Source: Novosphingobium barchaimii LL02
GTDB taxonomy: Bacteria; Pseudomonadota; Alphaproteobacteria; Sphingomonadales; Sphingomonadaceae
Length of the DNA stretch: 64,000 bases
Reading direction: 5' to 3'
Assembly (NCBI RefSeq): GCF_001046635.1
Contig: NZ_KQ130453.1
Span: forward strand, 563,001-627,000
Positions 1-11,382 of this stretch are shown piece by piece. A program made the translations under genes and the position numbers. A model generated the notes under the pieces. The model saw only the letters and a program-made list of their open reading frames with translations, ran no database searches and was not told the origin of the DNA. How positions within the stretch are numbered: the stretch's first letter is position 1; each line of letters begins with the position of its first letter.

Positions 1-10
1 GTCTCCCTGT

Positions 11-721
11 TCAGGCAGGGATTTCCTTGCCCTCGAAATCGAACAGCTTGCCGCTGTCGGGCAGGTTCAGTCCTTCGATCACGTCGAGCAATTGCAGCGC
101 GGCCCTTTCGGCATCGAAGAGTTTTCCGGGCTGGACATTGCCCTGAAACGGAAGGGACAGGGCGGTGTCCACCGTGCCGGGGTGCAGCGCCACGACGATC
201 GCGCGGGCGTTGCGGCGCCGTTCCTCGATCGCCAGGTTGCGCACCAGCATATTGAGCGCCGCCTTCGAGGCGCGGTAACCGTACCATCCGCCAAGGCGGT
301 TGTCGGCTATCGACCCGACCCGCGCCGAAAGCGCCGCGAACACAGGCTTTCCGACTTTGGGCAGGAGCGGCAGAAAATGTTTGGCCACCAGTGCAGGACC
401 GATCGCGTTCACGGCATATACTTGCGCCAGCCACGCCGGATCAAGATCGCCCAGCGCCTTTTCGGGCCCGCGATCTGCCGTATGAAGCAGGCCAGTGGCA
501 ACGATCACCAAAGCAGGCGGAGGCCCCTTGGCGACATGCGCGGCAGCCGCAGCGATGGTCCCTTCATCGAACAGGTCGAGATGCTGCGTTCCGCTGCGCG
601 ACCGCGCGAAACCGTGCACTGTGCCGAAGGTGCCTTCTTCTATCAGAGCCGCCTCGAATGCTCCGCCGATCCCACCGGACGCGCCGATGACGACGGCACA
701 GGTTTTGCCCGCCCCGCTCAT
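11..721 (-). CDS. SDR-family NAD(P)-dependent oxidoreductase
   Basis: A 236-residue short-chain dehydrogenase. The nucleotide-binding motif GASGGIG is at residues 13-19 and the catalytic YxxxK is at Y149/K153 (YGYRASK), with a candidate catalytic serine at about S132 (ALSARVGSI). The start at 721 is preferred over the longer open frame because its ATG overlaps the stop of the upstream yaaA gene in an ATGA arrangement, typical of translational coupling. The extra residues of the longer frame are arginine-rich and look non-coding. The fold resembles the C-factor/csgA-like cytosolic SDR group, and the substrate cannot be read from the sequence. The gene reaches almost to the window edge but is complete, with its stop at 11-13. 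Confidence 0.85.
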   Translation of the reverse strand: MSGAGKTCAVVIGASGGIGGAFEAALIEEGTFGTVHGFARSRSGTQHLDLFDEGTIAAAAAHVAKGPPPALVIVATGLLHTADRGPEKALGDLDPAWLAQVYAVNAIGPALVAKHFLPLLPKVGKPVFAALSARVGSIADNRLGGWYGYRASKAALNMLVRNLAIEERRRNARAIVVALHPGTVDTALSLPFQGNVQPGKLFDAERAALQLLDVIEGLNLPDSGKLFDFEGKEIPA

Positions 722-1470
722 GCGCGGGTGAAGCGCCAGCGATCGGTGTCGCTTTCTTTCGCGTCGAAACGATATCCGTCGCTGTCGAAGCCTCGCATCG
801 CGTCTATGTCGGTAACGTGATGCTCGCATAGCCAGCGAGCCATCATGCCGCGCGCGCGCTTGGCGTTGAAGCTGATGAAACGCGGGCCGTCAGGGCCGGG
901 CTCACGGAACTCGACCTCGATCACGCGCACCCCGTCCAGCTTCCCCTTCACGGCTGCGAAGTATTCCAGGCTGGCGAGATTAAGTACGACGTTCGAACCC
1001 TCCTCAGCCAGCTGGTCGCGCAGGAATTCGGCGATACGGTCGCCCCACCAGTCGGTCAGACTCTTGTGGCGCGGCGCCCAGCGCGTGCCCATTTCCAGGC
1101 GGTAGGGCCGGATCGCATCGAGTGGTTTGAGCAGACCGTAAAGGCCTGACAGCATCCGCACATGGTCCTGCGCGAAAGCAATGCCTGCTTCGTCCAGCGA
1201 ATATGCCTCGAAACCAGTGTAGACGTCGCCGGCGAAGGCGAACAGCGCCTGCCGTTCGGGCAATTCGGCGAAGTCGCGAAACCGATCTGCATTGAGCTTG
1301 GCCAGACGCGGTGAGATGTGCATCAGCTCGGAAAGTCGCTTCTGCGTCAGGTTCGCGGCGGATCGGGCAAGGCTCTGCGCTTCTGCGGCGAAATGCGGTG
1401 TCGACACGGCAAGGGGGGGAAGCGGGCGCTCGAAGTCGAGCGTCTTGGCGGGGGACAGCAGGGCAATCAT
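718..1470 (-). CDS. yaaA: Peroxide stress protein YaaA (UPF0246/DUF328)
   Basis: A 250-residue protein beginning MIALLSPAKTLDF, the hallmark N-terminus of the YaaA family. It also carries family blocks such as DVYTGFEA, RMLSGLYGLLKPLD and RPYRLEMGT. YaaA in Escherichia coli lowers intracellular free iron and protects DNA during hydrogen peroxide stress; that role is family knowledge and nothing local tests it. The start at 1470 is chosen because homology begins exactly there and the upstream alanine-rich extension looks spurious. Its stop overlaps the SDR start by 4 bases, so the two are probably cotranscribed. Confidence 0.93.
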   Translation of the reverse strand: MIALLSPAKTLDFERPLPPLAVSTPHFAAEAQSLARSAANLTQKRLSELMHISPRLAKLNADRFRDFAELPERQALFAFAGDVYTGFEAYSLDEAGIAFAQDHVRMLSGLYGLLKPLDAIRPYRLEMGTRWAPRHKSLTDWWGDRIAEFLRDQLAEEGSNVVLNLASLEYFAAVKGKLDGVRVIEVEFREPGPDGPRFISFNAKRARGMMARWLCEHHVTDIDAMRGFDSDGYRFDAKESDTDRWRFTRA

Positions 1471-1528
1471 GTCGTTCGCGGTAGCGGCGGCAGCCGCTTG
1501 CGTCAAACAGTCGGATTGGTCCGCGCGG

Positions 1529-2332
1529 TCATGCTCCGGTCAGGTAAAATCCTTGCAGCCGCGCGCGGCCTGTATCATTCAGACCGCAGGCGGCGGCGAG
1601 ATAATGCTCGAACGAACCCCATCGTTCGAGCAGGGCCTCGTCGGCACTGGTGAGGTACTCGGCGTGAGCGCCCAGCATGAGCCTGGCCGCACCGGGAATG
1701 CCTGCGTCCAGCTCGGCCAGCCGGTGATGGCGGGCAAAGGCGCCAAAAGCACGGTCGTATGTGGCGTTAGTGAGCAGGTAGTCGGCCCTTACATCATCTT
1801 CGATCACCCCCAGCGCGCGCAGCAGCATGGCTGTGACGAAGCCGGTGCGGTCCTTGCCTGCCGCGCAGTGGATCAGCACGGCCCCTTGGGCTTTCTGCGT
1901 TAACAAGGCGCTGAACAGGCCAGTCAGCGCCTCGGCGAGGTCCTGGGTGAAATCGGCATAAACCTTGCTCATCGCCGCCCGGACATCGCTCGGACCGACA
2001 TTGTCGAGGCGCATCATCCGCGTCAGGTCGGCATTGGCGCTGCCTTCGGCGCCCGTCCATACGGTTGCGGGCGGGGTAGTCCAGCGGCTGGGAAATGCCT
2101 CGCGCTCCGCGCGGCTGCGCAGGTCGACGACGTGGGCGATGCCGAGCGGGGCCAATATGTCGTGGTCGGTATCGGTCAGGCCGTGCAGGCTCGACGCGCG
2201 GTAGAGGCGACCGGGCGCGACGGTGCGGCCGTCGACGGTGCGCCAGCCGGCGACATGGCGGAAGTTGTGCGCGCCTTCTAGGGTGAGGATGCGGTCCAGA
2301 TGGGCGCGGGGGAAGTCAAGCGTGTCGGTCAT
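1529..2332 (-). CDS. Tyrosine-protein phosphatase (Y_phosphatase3 family)
   Basis: A 267-residue cytosolic phosphatase with the CX5R P-loop HCAAGKDRTG, catalytic Cys at residue 156. The N-terminal NFRHVAGW and RLYRASSLHGLT segments and the central HVVDLRS block match bacterial Y_phosphatase3 proteins related to Mycobacterium PtpB and the IphP group. The candidate general acid is an Asp in the region around residues 98-110. No signal peptide is evident. It lies 58 bases upstream of yaaA on the same strand and could share its transcript. The substrate (phosphotyrosine or phosphoinositide) is unknown. Confidence 0.88.
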   Translation of the reverse strand: MTDTLDFPRAHLDRILTLEGAHNFRHVAGWRTVDGRTVAPGRLYRASSLHGLTDTDHDILAPLGIAHVVDLRSRAEREAFPSRWTTPPATVWTGAEGSANADLTRMMRLDNVGPSDVRAAMSKVYADFTQDLAEALTGLFSALLTQKAQGAVLIHCAAGKDRTGFVTAMLLRALGVIEDDVRADYLLTNATYDRAFGAFARHHRLAELDAGIPGAARLMLGAHAEYLTSADEALLERWGSFEHYLAAACGLNDTGRARLQGFYLTGA

Positions 2333-2404
2333 GCATGGCCTTCGGTATGGCGGCGGTCGCAGGGAGTGTAGCGGCAGGGCCGGTGCCGGACCCGCGCGTG
2401 TATG

Positions 2405-3511
2405 TTACGGAAAGAAGCCCTTGCTTCGCAGGAAGAGATAGGTCGCAAGCGCCGTGCCGGCTGCGACGACTCCGGCGGCGATCGTGCCTCCGGGGCCGGT
2501 AAACGGCAGACCGCCTGTATTCATGCCGAACAGCCCCGTCACAAGCGTAGCCGGCAGCATAAGAGCGGTCATGAGTGACAGGACATAAAGGTTCTGGTTG
2601 GTTCGCTGATTGGACTGCAAATCCAGCTCGTCTCGCAACAGGCGCAGTTGCCCCTGCACACCGAGCGCATCCGCGTCGAGGCCCTGTAAGCGCTGTGACA
2701 GCTTCTCCACTGTCGATTGCAGGGCTTCGGGCAGGTCGTCGTCCTGCTCCAGGCGACGGAAAACGCGCTGGGCACCGTCCAGCATCCGGTGGATCTGCGC
2801 AAGGCGGCGGCGGATGTCGAGAAGGTTGCGGCTCGTCGGCGGGTGGTGCCCTTCAAGAAAGGCGTCTTCCGCTGCCTGCACGTCGGCGGAGAGGCGGCGG
2901 ATCACGATGTCGATGTTCTGGCTCAGACTGCCGATCAGTACGTCCAGTGCGCTGGCGGGGCCATCGACCCGTCCGCCGTCGCGGATGCGCTGGCTGACGA
3001 TGTCGGCCGACCCCAGCGGATGGCGCCGCGCGGTTACGATCATGCCGGGCAGTATCGCCACCCGCAGCGCGCCGATACGGGCAGTGTCGCGCACGTCGAA
3101 GTCACGCTCGAAATCGTGCAGGATGCAGCACACGGCGCCGCCATCCACAAGCGCGCGCTGGTGCGAGTCCGGCGAAAGCAGCAGTTCGCGCGCACCGACG
3201 GGCAGAGCGGCTGCCTGCTCGATCCAGACACGCGTGCCGTGGTCAGCCAGGTTGAAATGCAGCCAGCGGAACCTTCCGTTCGGGTCCCCGTCGCACGGCG
3301 CGGCTTCGTGCGCGCCGCCGGGCGCAAAGTCCAGGCCCCAGACGAGGCCCGGACCGGCGCCGAAAATGGCGCCGGTCCCGTGACCGTTTTCCGAGGGGGA
3401 AGGGATTTGCCGTTCGCCCGTATATCCCTCCCGCGCCGTCAGAGGAGCGTCGAGAACAAGGCGTAGAGCCCGCCGGCGAGCAGGATCGACACCGGCAGCG
3501 TCAGCACCCAC
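2405..3511 (-). CDS. CorA-family divalent cation transporter (ZntB-like)
   Basis: Inner-membrane CorA-superfamily channel or transporter. It has a large soluble N-terminal part, a long helical stalk (about residues 200-300), and two C-terminal membrane helices, the first ending in the signature GMNTGG (canonical GMN), the second ending near FLRSKGFFP. Variation after GMN and the lack of a YGMNF motif favour the ZntB (zinc) branch over CorA (magnesium), but this is inference. The start is uncertain. The only standard in-frame start codon upstream of the conserved GLVWGLDFAPGG block is a GTG at 3511, which would overlap the 3' end of the pit gene by 73 bases. Confidence 0.85.
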   Translation of the reverse strand: MGADAAGVDPARRRALRLVLDAPLTAREGYTGERQIPSPSENGHGTGAIFGAGPGLVWGLDFAPGGAHEAAPCDGDPNGRFRWLHFNLADHGTRVWIEQAAALPVGARELLLSPDSHQRALVDGGAVCCILHDFERDFDVRDTARIGALRVAILPGMIVTARRHPLGSADIVSQRIRDGGRVDGPASALDVLIGSLSQNIDIVIRRLSADVQAAEDAFLEGHHPPTSRNLLDIRRRLAQIHRMLDGAQRVFRRLEQDDDLPEALQSTVEKLSQRLQGLDADALGVQGQLRLLRDELDLQSNQRTNQNLYVLSLMTALMLPATLVTGLFGMNTGGLPFTGPGGTIAAGVVAAGTALATYLFLRSKGFFP

Positions 3512-5046
3512 GCCATCAGCATGTTGCGCACCGTGCTCATCTGCAGGCCGGAGCCGTTGGCGGCCATGGTGCCCGCAACACCCGAGGACAGAACGTGAGT
3601 TGTGGACACCGGCAGACCGAGGTGGTCAGCGGCGAAGATCGTGCCCATTGCCACCAGTTCAGCGGAAGCACCCTGCGCATACGTGAGGTGCGACTTGCCG
3701 ATCTTTTCGCCCACCGTGACGACGATCCGCTTCCAGCCCACCATGGTGCCAAGGCCCAGCGCGAAGGCAACCGCCACCTTCACCCAGGTCGGGATGAACC
3801 GTGTGCCCGCGTCGAGCGACTTCTTGAAGCCGTTGATCGCCTCTACCTGGCTTTCGTTCAGATGGGCGGCCTTGTCCTTCGCAAGGCGTTTGATGCCTTC
3901 CGAGGCGAGATACATGTCGTTGCGCACATTCTCGCTGGCCGCGGCAGGGACCTTTGCGAGTGAGCCGTATTCATCGACCTGGCGGTCTATGTCCTTGATC
4001 AATGCCGCCAGTGCCGGGGTTGTGGAAGCCTGATGGGTCTTGTCGGCGATATAGCTGGTCACGGCGATGCGCGCCGCAACGGGCTGCAGGGCCGGGTTAG
4101 TGCCAGGGGCACCGCCGAGAGCAGCATAGGCGGCATCGGCGCCAACGTGGAATTCCTGCGTGTAGCTGGCGGGAACCGCACGATTGAGCGCATAGGCGGT
4201 CGGCACGGTGCCGATCAGGATGAGCATGATGAGGCCCATGCCCTTCTGTCCGTCATTCGAACCATGTGCGAAGCTGACACCGGTGCAGGTGAAGATCAGA
4301 AGAGCGCGGATCCACAGCGGCGGCGGCACACCGTCCTTGGGTTCCTGATACAGCTCCTTGTTTCGGATCAGCACCTTCATGGCCAGGAACAGCAGCGCTG
4401 CGACGCCGAAACCGACCAGCGGGGAGACGAGAAGGGCCTGGCCGATTTCGCTGGCCTTGGTCCAGTCGACACCGGCGGTGCCACTCTTGCCATGCATCAT
4501 CGCATTGGCGACGCCGACACCGATGATCGAGCCGATCAGCGTGTGCGAACTGGAGGACGGAATACCCAGCCACCATGTGGCGAGGTTCCACATGATCGCG
4601 GCGATCAGCAGGGCGAACACCATCGCGAAGCCGGCGCTGGAGCCTACCTGCAGGATCAATTCCACCGGCAACAGTGAGACGATGCCGAAGGCGACCGCGC
4701 CGCTGGACAGCAATACGCCCACGAAGTTGAAGAAACCGGACCAGACCACCGCGACATTCGCGGGCATGGCATTGGTGTAGATAACCGTAGCCACGGCATT
4801 GGCTGTATCGTGGAAACCATTCACGAATTCGAAGCCGAGCGCGATGAGCAAAGCGATGAACAGCAGGGCGAAGGGCAGGAAGGCCATGGCCGACACACCC
4901 GCCGCGTTGGCGTCCGCGTAAACGCTGTAGGCGACGTAAGCGATGGCGGCGAGGATCGCTGCGCCAAAGCCCAACTGGCCGGCAAGGCCTAGCCCGCCCT
5001 CCAGGTTAGGGCGTTCATATTTGCTGACCGCGACGCTGGCATTCAT
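3439..5046 (-). CDS. pit: Inorganic phosphate transporter, Pit family
   Basis: A 535-residue polytopic membrane protein with the two Pit repeats. The N-terminal copy contains GFHDTANAVATVIYT and the C-terminal copy GLPVSTTHVLSSGVAG. About ten hydrophobic spans flank a long soluble insert (roughly residues 300-420) with many charged residues, as in sphingomonad Pit proteins. Low-affinity, proton-coupled (metal-)phosphate uptake is the family role. The ATG at 5046 is preferred because a GGGGGA ribosome-binding site lies just upstream, whereas earlier in-frame ATGs lack one. The 3' end overlaps the probable start of the downstream CorA-like gene. The PhoD-type phosphatase elsewhere in the window could feed it phosphate. 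Confidence 0.92.
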   Translation of the reverse strand: MNASVAVSKYERPNLEGGLGLAGQLGFGAAILAAIAYVAYSVYADANAAGVSAMAFLPFALLFIALLIALGFEFVNGFHDTANAVATVIYTNAMPANVAVVWSGFFNFVGVLLSSGAVAFGIVSLLPVELILQVGSSAGFAMVFALLIAAIMWNLATWWLGIPSSSSHTLIGSIIGVGVANAMMHGKSGTAGVDWTKASEIGQALLVSPLVGFGVAALLFLAMKVLIRNKELYQEPKDGVPPPLWIRALLIFTCTGVSFAHGSNDGQKGMGLIMLILIGTVPTAYALNRAVPASYTQEFHVGADAAYAALGGAPGTNPALQPVAARIAVTSYIADKTHQASTTPALAALIKDIDRQVDEYGSLAKVPAAASENVRNDMYLASEGIKRLAKDKAAHLNESQVEAINGFKKSLDAGTRFIPTWVKVAVAFALGLGTMVGWKRIVVTVGEKIGKSHLTYAQGASAELVAMGTIFAADHLGLPVSTTHVLSSGVAGTMAANGSGLQMSTVRNMLMAWVLTLPVSILLAGGLYALFSTLL

Positions 5047-5488
5047 GGAACCGGTTCCCCCAAGAGGTATCGTCTCCATGGTTAAGCCCGTCACGTGACA
5101 GCGATGTGGCACAAGCGTGAGCGGAAATTCGGAGCCGGAAAATGACCGCGATCTGCGCCGGATCCTTTATTGAATGCCCACCATTTTATAGAATGCGCTA
5201 TTTGAATTTTCCATAATCATAAAAATTAAATCCTAGTAAATTTAGGATGAATATTCTAACTGTATTACAGGATTTGATGATCTGAATTATAATGAAATAT
5301 ATTTCGCAAATATTTCATGATATTATCAATATTTGAAATACTTGTTGTTGAAATACAACGGATGGCTGCTGTTGTTCATCAGTTTATTGAATAACAGATG
5401 ACAGTCCGATGCTCGCGGGGGCAAACGCCGCCGCCTGCTTCCGGCGCCGTGGACTTCGGTCCCGCCGGAATCCGCGAAAGGAGCATCA
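5047..5488. promoter_or_regulatory. AT-rich intergenic region between pit and TonB receptor
   Basis: A 442-base gene-free region separating divergent genes. The middle part (about 5190-5350) is strikingly AT-rich compared with the rest of the window, and contains an 8-base inverted repeat CAAATATT/AATATTTG (5307-5314 and 5328-5335). It must hold the promoters of both pit (leftward) and the receptor (rightward). The receptor has a good ribosome-binding site (AAAGGAG, about 5477-5483). I cannot assign exact -35/-10 boxes because many matches occur by chance in such AT-rich DNA. No credible small gene is seen. Confidence 0.5.
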
Positions 5489-8263
<2,775 letters not shown>

Positions 8264-8269
8264 CGAAAC

Positions 8270-8304
8270 AGGACAGGGGAGCGCAATTGCCGTTCCCCTG
8301 TCCT
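8270..8304 (+). terminator. Intrinsic terminator after TonB receptor
   Basis: Perfect 11-base inverted repeat (AGGACAGGGGA, 8270-8280, and TCCCCTGTCCT, 8294-8304) separated by 13 bases that contain the palindrome GCAATTGC. It is followed by TTCATTT. It lies 7 bases beyond the receptor stop and also sits just downstream of the convergent ene-reductase gene, so it may work in both directions. Confidence 0.8.
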
Positions 8305-8319
8305 TTCATTTGTGCGTCG

Positions 8320-9441
8320 TCAGACCAGTTCGGCCAGAGCGGAAGCGTCGAATCCCTTGAGTTCGGCGACGTCGCCTGCGCGTACCTTTGAGGGCCACTG
8401 CGGATCGCTGATGAGGGCGCGGCCAACCGCAATGAGGTCGAATTCGTCGCGCTCCATGCGTTCGATCAGGCCGTCGAGCCCTGCCGAGGTGGAGCTTTCT
8501 CCACCGAATGCGGCCATGAAATCGCCTGACAGGCCGACCGATCCGACGCTGATCGTCGCCGCGCCCGTCAACTTCTTGGCCCAGCCGGCAAAGTTCAACC
8601 CCTTGTCGCCATCGATCTCGGGGAACTCAGGCTCCCAGAAGCGGCGCTGTGAGCAGTGCAGTACATTTACACCGGCATCGACCAGCGGTTGCAGCCAGTC
8701 GGCCATCAGGTCGGGGGTTTCGGCAAGGCGCGCTTCATAGTCCTGTTGCTTCCACTGGCTCACCCGCAGGATGATCGGGAAGTCAGGGCCCACCGCTGCG
8801 CGGACCGCCGCGACGATTTCCGCCGCGAAGCGCGAACGCTCGCGCAGGCTGGCGCCGCCGTAGCGGTCGGTGCGCAGATTGGTGCCTGCCCAGAAGAACT
8901 GGTCGATGAGATAACCATGCGCGCCGTGCAGTTCGACGGTATCGAAACCCAGGCGCTTGGCATCGGCGGCCGCGCGCGCGAAGGCGGCGATGGTATCGGC
9001 AATGGCCGCGTCGTCCATGGCCAACCCGCGCGGCGCGCTGGGCGCGTCAAGGCCCGAGGGGCTCTCCACGGGCATTTCTGGGGTCCATTCGGTCAGGAAG
9101 CTCTTGACCGCGCCGGTGTGCCACAGCTGTGGGCCCATACGGCCGCCGGCGCCGTGGACGGCGTCGATCACGCCTTTCCAGCCTGCCAGCGCGGCATCGC
9201 CGTGGAAGAAGGGAATGCCCGCGTCGTTGCGCGATGCGGGGCGGTCCACCACCGTGCCCTCGGAAAGGATCAGGCCCACGCCGCCTTCTGCGCGGCGCCG
9301 GTAATAATCGGCATTGGCGGCAACGGGCACACCCTGGTCCGTGATGGACCGCGTCATCGGCGCCATGACGATGCGGTTGGGCAGTTCCAGCGAGCCGATA
9401 CGAAACGGACGAAACAGGATGTCGGTGGCAGAAGCGGTCAT
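8320..9441 (-). CDS. Old Yellow Enzyme family ene-reductase (NADH:flavin oxidoreductase)
   Basis: A 373-residue FMN-dependent (beta/alpha)8 barrel. The N-terminal ELPNRIVMAPMTRS, the GPQLWHTGA block and the VELHGAHGYLIDQF...NLRTDRYGG segment are diagnostic of OYE/NemA-type enzymes that reduce activated C=C bonds or nitro groups of electrophiles. The start at 9441 is chosen over an ATG five codons upstream because GGAG lies 8 bases before it. The gene is divergent from an HxlR regulator across about 100 bases. That arrangement is common for electrophile- or quinone-induced reductases, so the neighbour is a likely repressor. Confidence 0.9.
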   Translation of the reverse strand: MTASATDILFRPFRIGSLELPNRIVMAPMTRSITDQGVPVAANADYYRRRAEGGVGLILSEGTVVDRPASRNDAGIPFFHGDAALAGWKGVIDAVHGAGGRMGPQLWHTGAVKSFLTEWTPEMPVESPSGLDAPSAPRGLAMDDAAIADTIAAFARAAADAKRLGFDTVELHGAHGYLIDQFFWAGTNLRTDRYGGASLRERSRFAAEIVAAVRAAVGPDFPIILRVSQWKQQDYEARLAETPDLMADWLQPLVDAGVNVLHCSQRRFWEPEFPEIDGDKGLNFAGWAKKLTGAATISVGSVGLSGDFMAAFGGESSTSAGLDGLIERMERDEFDLIAVGRALISDPQWPSKVRAGDVAELKGFDASALAELV

Positions 9442-9473
9442 GCGGATAGTCTCCATTGCAGCGCAGGCGCACT

Positions 9474-9492
9474 AGGTATATCTTGGATACCT
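9474..9492. promoter_or_regulatory. Candidate HxlR operator 1 (AGGTAT-N7-ATACCT)
   Basis: Perfect 6-base inverted repeat with a 7-base spacer in the divergent control region, 33 bases upstream of the ene-reductase start. A related palindrome (9522-9539) lies on the HxlR side. The similar GGTAT/ATACC arms suggest binding of one dimeric regulator. Assignment to the adjacent HxlR protein is inference from position. Confidence 0.5.
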
Positions 9493-9521
9493 GACGTCAA
9501 TGAGGCACCCTGGATCGCCCA

Positions 9522-9539
9522 GGTATACCGGAGGATACC
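9522..9539. promoter_or_regulatory. Candidate HxlR operator 2 (GGTAT-N8-ATACC)
   Basis: Second GGTAT/ATACC inverted repeat, containing the self-complementary GGTATACC (9522-9529) and overlapping the GGAGG ribosome-binding site of the HxlR gene. Occupancy here would block translation or transcription of the regulator itself, consistent with autoregulation. The spacer is one base longer than in the first site. Confidence 0.45.
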
Positions 9540-9541
9540 AC

Positions 9542-9907
9542 ATGGCCGAATGTCAACGGTTTGTCGTCGATTGCCCGAGCCGGCTGCTGTTCGACCAGCT
9601 CGCCGATAAATGGTCGATGATGGTGCTGGCGGTTCTCGATCCGGGGCCGATGCGGTTTAATTCGATCAAGCGCCACCTGGAGGGCGTGACCCAAAAGGCG
9701 CTGACGCAGTGCCTGCGCCGTCTGGAGCGCAACGGCCTGCTAACGCGGCGCGTCATCCCGGCCTCGCCGGTGGCTGTCGAGTACGAGATTTCACCGCTCG
9801 GCCGGTCGCTGCAGGTGCCGTTCAAGGCGCTCTACAACTGGACCGTGGTCAATCTGGACCAGGTGGAGGAAGCGCGGCAGGAGTTCGACCAACGGCTCGC
9901 TGCCTAG
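9542..9907 (+). CDS. HxlR-family winged-helix transcriptional regulator
   Basis: A 121-residue one-domain regulator. The sequence CPSRLLFDQLADKWSMMVLAVL followed by RFNSIKRHLEGVTQKALTQCLRRLERNGLLTR is the HxlR (MarR-like winged helix) signature, with Cys residues at positions 4 and 11. Family members such as YodB and HypR sense electrophiles through an N-terminal Cys, so Cys11 (DCPS) is a candidate sensor; this is inference. The start at 9542 is set by a GGAGG site 7 bases upstream, and a longer in-frame start is unsupported. Its stop overlaps the convergent efflux lipoprotein stop by 4 bases (CTAG). Confidence 0.9.
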   Translation: MAECQRFVVDCPSRLLFDQLADKWSMMVLAVLDPGPMRFNSIKRHLEGVTQKALTQCLRRLERNGLLTRRVIPASPVAVEYEISPLGRSLQVPFKALYNWTVVNLDQVEEARQEFDQRLAA

Positions 9908-11382
9908 CGGGCGGGTTGCTGGCCCCGCTCGTCGCTCCAGCCCAGGCCCAAGGCTTTTTGCACCGCGATATAGTCGATGGTTAGCTGCGCGCGCGCCTGT
10001 GCCACGGCAATCGCGGCGGAAAGCTGCTGCCGCTCGACGTCCAACTGGTCGATCAGGCTTGATGTGCCCGCCGCAAAGCGCTGACGGTTGAGGCCGGCAG
10101 CGCGCGCCGCGCTTTGCTCGGCGCCGGTCAACTGTGCAAGCTGGCGGCGGGTCGCACCGAAACGGGCAAGACTGTCCTCGGCATCCTGAAGCGCGGCGAG
10201 GACCGACTGGCGGTACTGCGCCTGTGCCCCGTCACGCTGGGCCTCGGCCTCGCGTACGGCGCTGCGGCTGCGGCCGAAATCGAGGACCGGCCAACTGAGC
10301 TGCGGCATCAGCAGCGCGGCAAGGTTGCCCGGATCGAGCACGTCGCCCGGCTCGGTGCCGCCAAGGCCGAGAATGCCGGAGAACTTGATGCCGGGCAGGG
10401 CCTGCGCTTTCTTCACGCCGATGTTCGCAGTGCTGGCCGCCAGCGCCCGTTCCGCGGAGCGGACGTCGGGGCGATGCGCGATCAGCGTTGCCGGATCGGC
10501 GATCGGGACCGACGCAGGCGGTAGGGGAACGGGCGCGCTGGCCTCCAGCATGGCGTCCAGCTCTCCTGGTGCGCGGCCGGTCAGAACCGCCAGAGCGTCC
10601 TTGTAGATCGTGATCTGCGCGGTGAGCGGGACGTTCTGCGCATCGGTGGAGGCCAGTTCGGCCCGCAGCCGCTCTACCTGCAGCCCGGAGGCTGTGCCTG
10701 CCGCAAGGCGCTGGCGCGACAGGTCCAGCGCGCGGCGCTGCAGTTCGCTTGACCGCGCGTTGAGGCGGGCACGTTCCTCGACATCCCGCAAATTGACATA
10801 GGACTGCGCGACCTGCGCGCTCAACGACACCTGGGCATCGGCAAGGTCGGCATACCGCTGGTCCAGCGTATCGCGCGCCGCTTCGACGCCGCGCCGCTTG
10901 CCGCCGAACAGGTCCGGCTCCCAGGAGACATTGGCGCCCACGTTGTAGAAGTTGAGCGCGCTGGAACTGCCCGAAGACGCTTCGCCTTCGCCGCTGTCAG
11001 AGGAATCGCCGCCGGCCAGCGCTCCGAGGCTGGAGCCGGGCAGACGGGCGTGGACGTACATGCCGGTCGCCGATGCAGTGGGCAGCAGGTTGGCGCGCCC
11101 CTGTTCCAGCTTCGCGCGCGCTTCGCGGATACGGGCCTGCGCAGCTTCGATGCTGGGGCTGGCGGTCAGAGCCTCGTCGACGAGGTGGGTCAGCGCTGCA
11201 TCGTTCAGCGTCTCCCACCACCGCGCGATGCCGGGGCCGGCGGCAAACGAAGGGTCGTCCGCGCGCACGAATGTGCCGCGCGTTGCCGCAGTGGCAGCCA
11301 CTTCGGGCGGTCCGGCATAGTCGGGACCGGAAGTGCAGGCAGCGACACAAGTCGCTGTCAGGAGTACCAGGGCGCGCCGCAT
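9904..11382 (-). CDS. Outer-membrane efflux lipoprotein (NodT/OprM family)
   Basis: A 492-residue TolC-like outer-membrane factor. The N-terminus carries a lipoprotein signal with lipobox VAAC (Cys16). Two OEP repeats follow, with long coiled helices (about residues 60-290 and 300-480), and the RPDVRSAERALAASTANIGVKKAQALP block is typical of the NodT group. A Gly/Ser/Asp-rich loop (about residues 125-140) is an insertion. It is the last gene of the efflux operon: its ATG overlaps the stop of the MFS gene by one base (TAATG). Together the three proteins should make a trans-envelope pump. Confidence 0.92.
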   Translation of the reverse strand: MRRALVLLTATCVAACTSGPDYAGPPEVAATAATRGTFVRADDPSFAAGPGIARWWETLNDAALTHLVDEALTASPSIEAAQARIREARAKLEQGRANLLPTASATGMYVHARLPGSSLGALAGGDSSDSGEGEASSGSSSALNFYNVGANVSWEPDLFGGKRRGVEAARDTLDQRYADLADAQVSLSAQVAQSYVNLRDVEERARLNARSSELQRRALDLSRQRLAAGTASGLQVERLRAELASTDAQNVPLTAQITIYKDALAVLTGRAPGELDAMLEASAPVPLPPASVPIADPATLIAHRPDVRSAERALAASTANIGVKKAQALPGIKFSGILGLGGTEPGDVLDPGNLAALLMPQLSWPVLDFGRSRSAVREAEAQRDGAQAQYRQSVLAALQDAEDSLARFGATRRQLAQLTGAEQSAARAAGLNRQRFAAGTSSLIDQLDVERQQLSAAIAVAQARAQLTIDYIAVQKALGLGWSDERGQQPAR

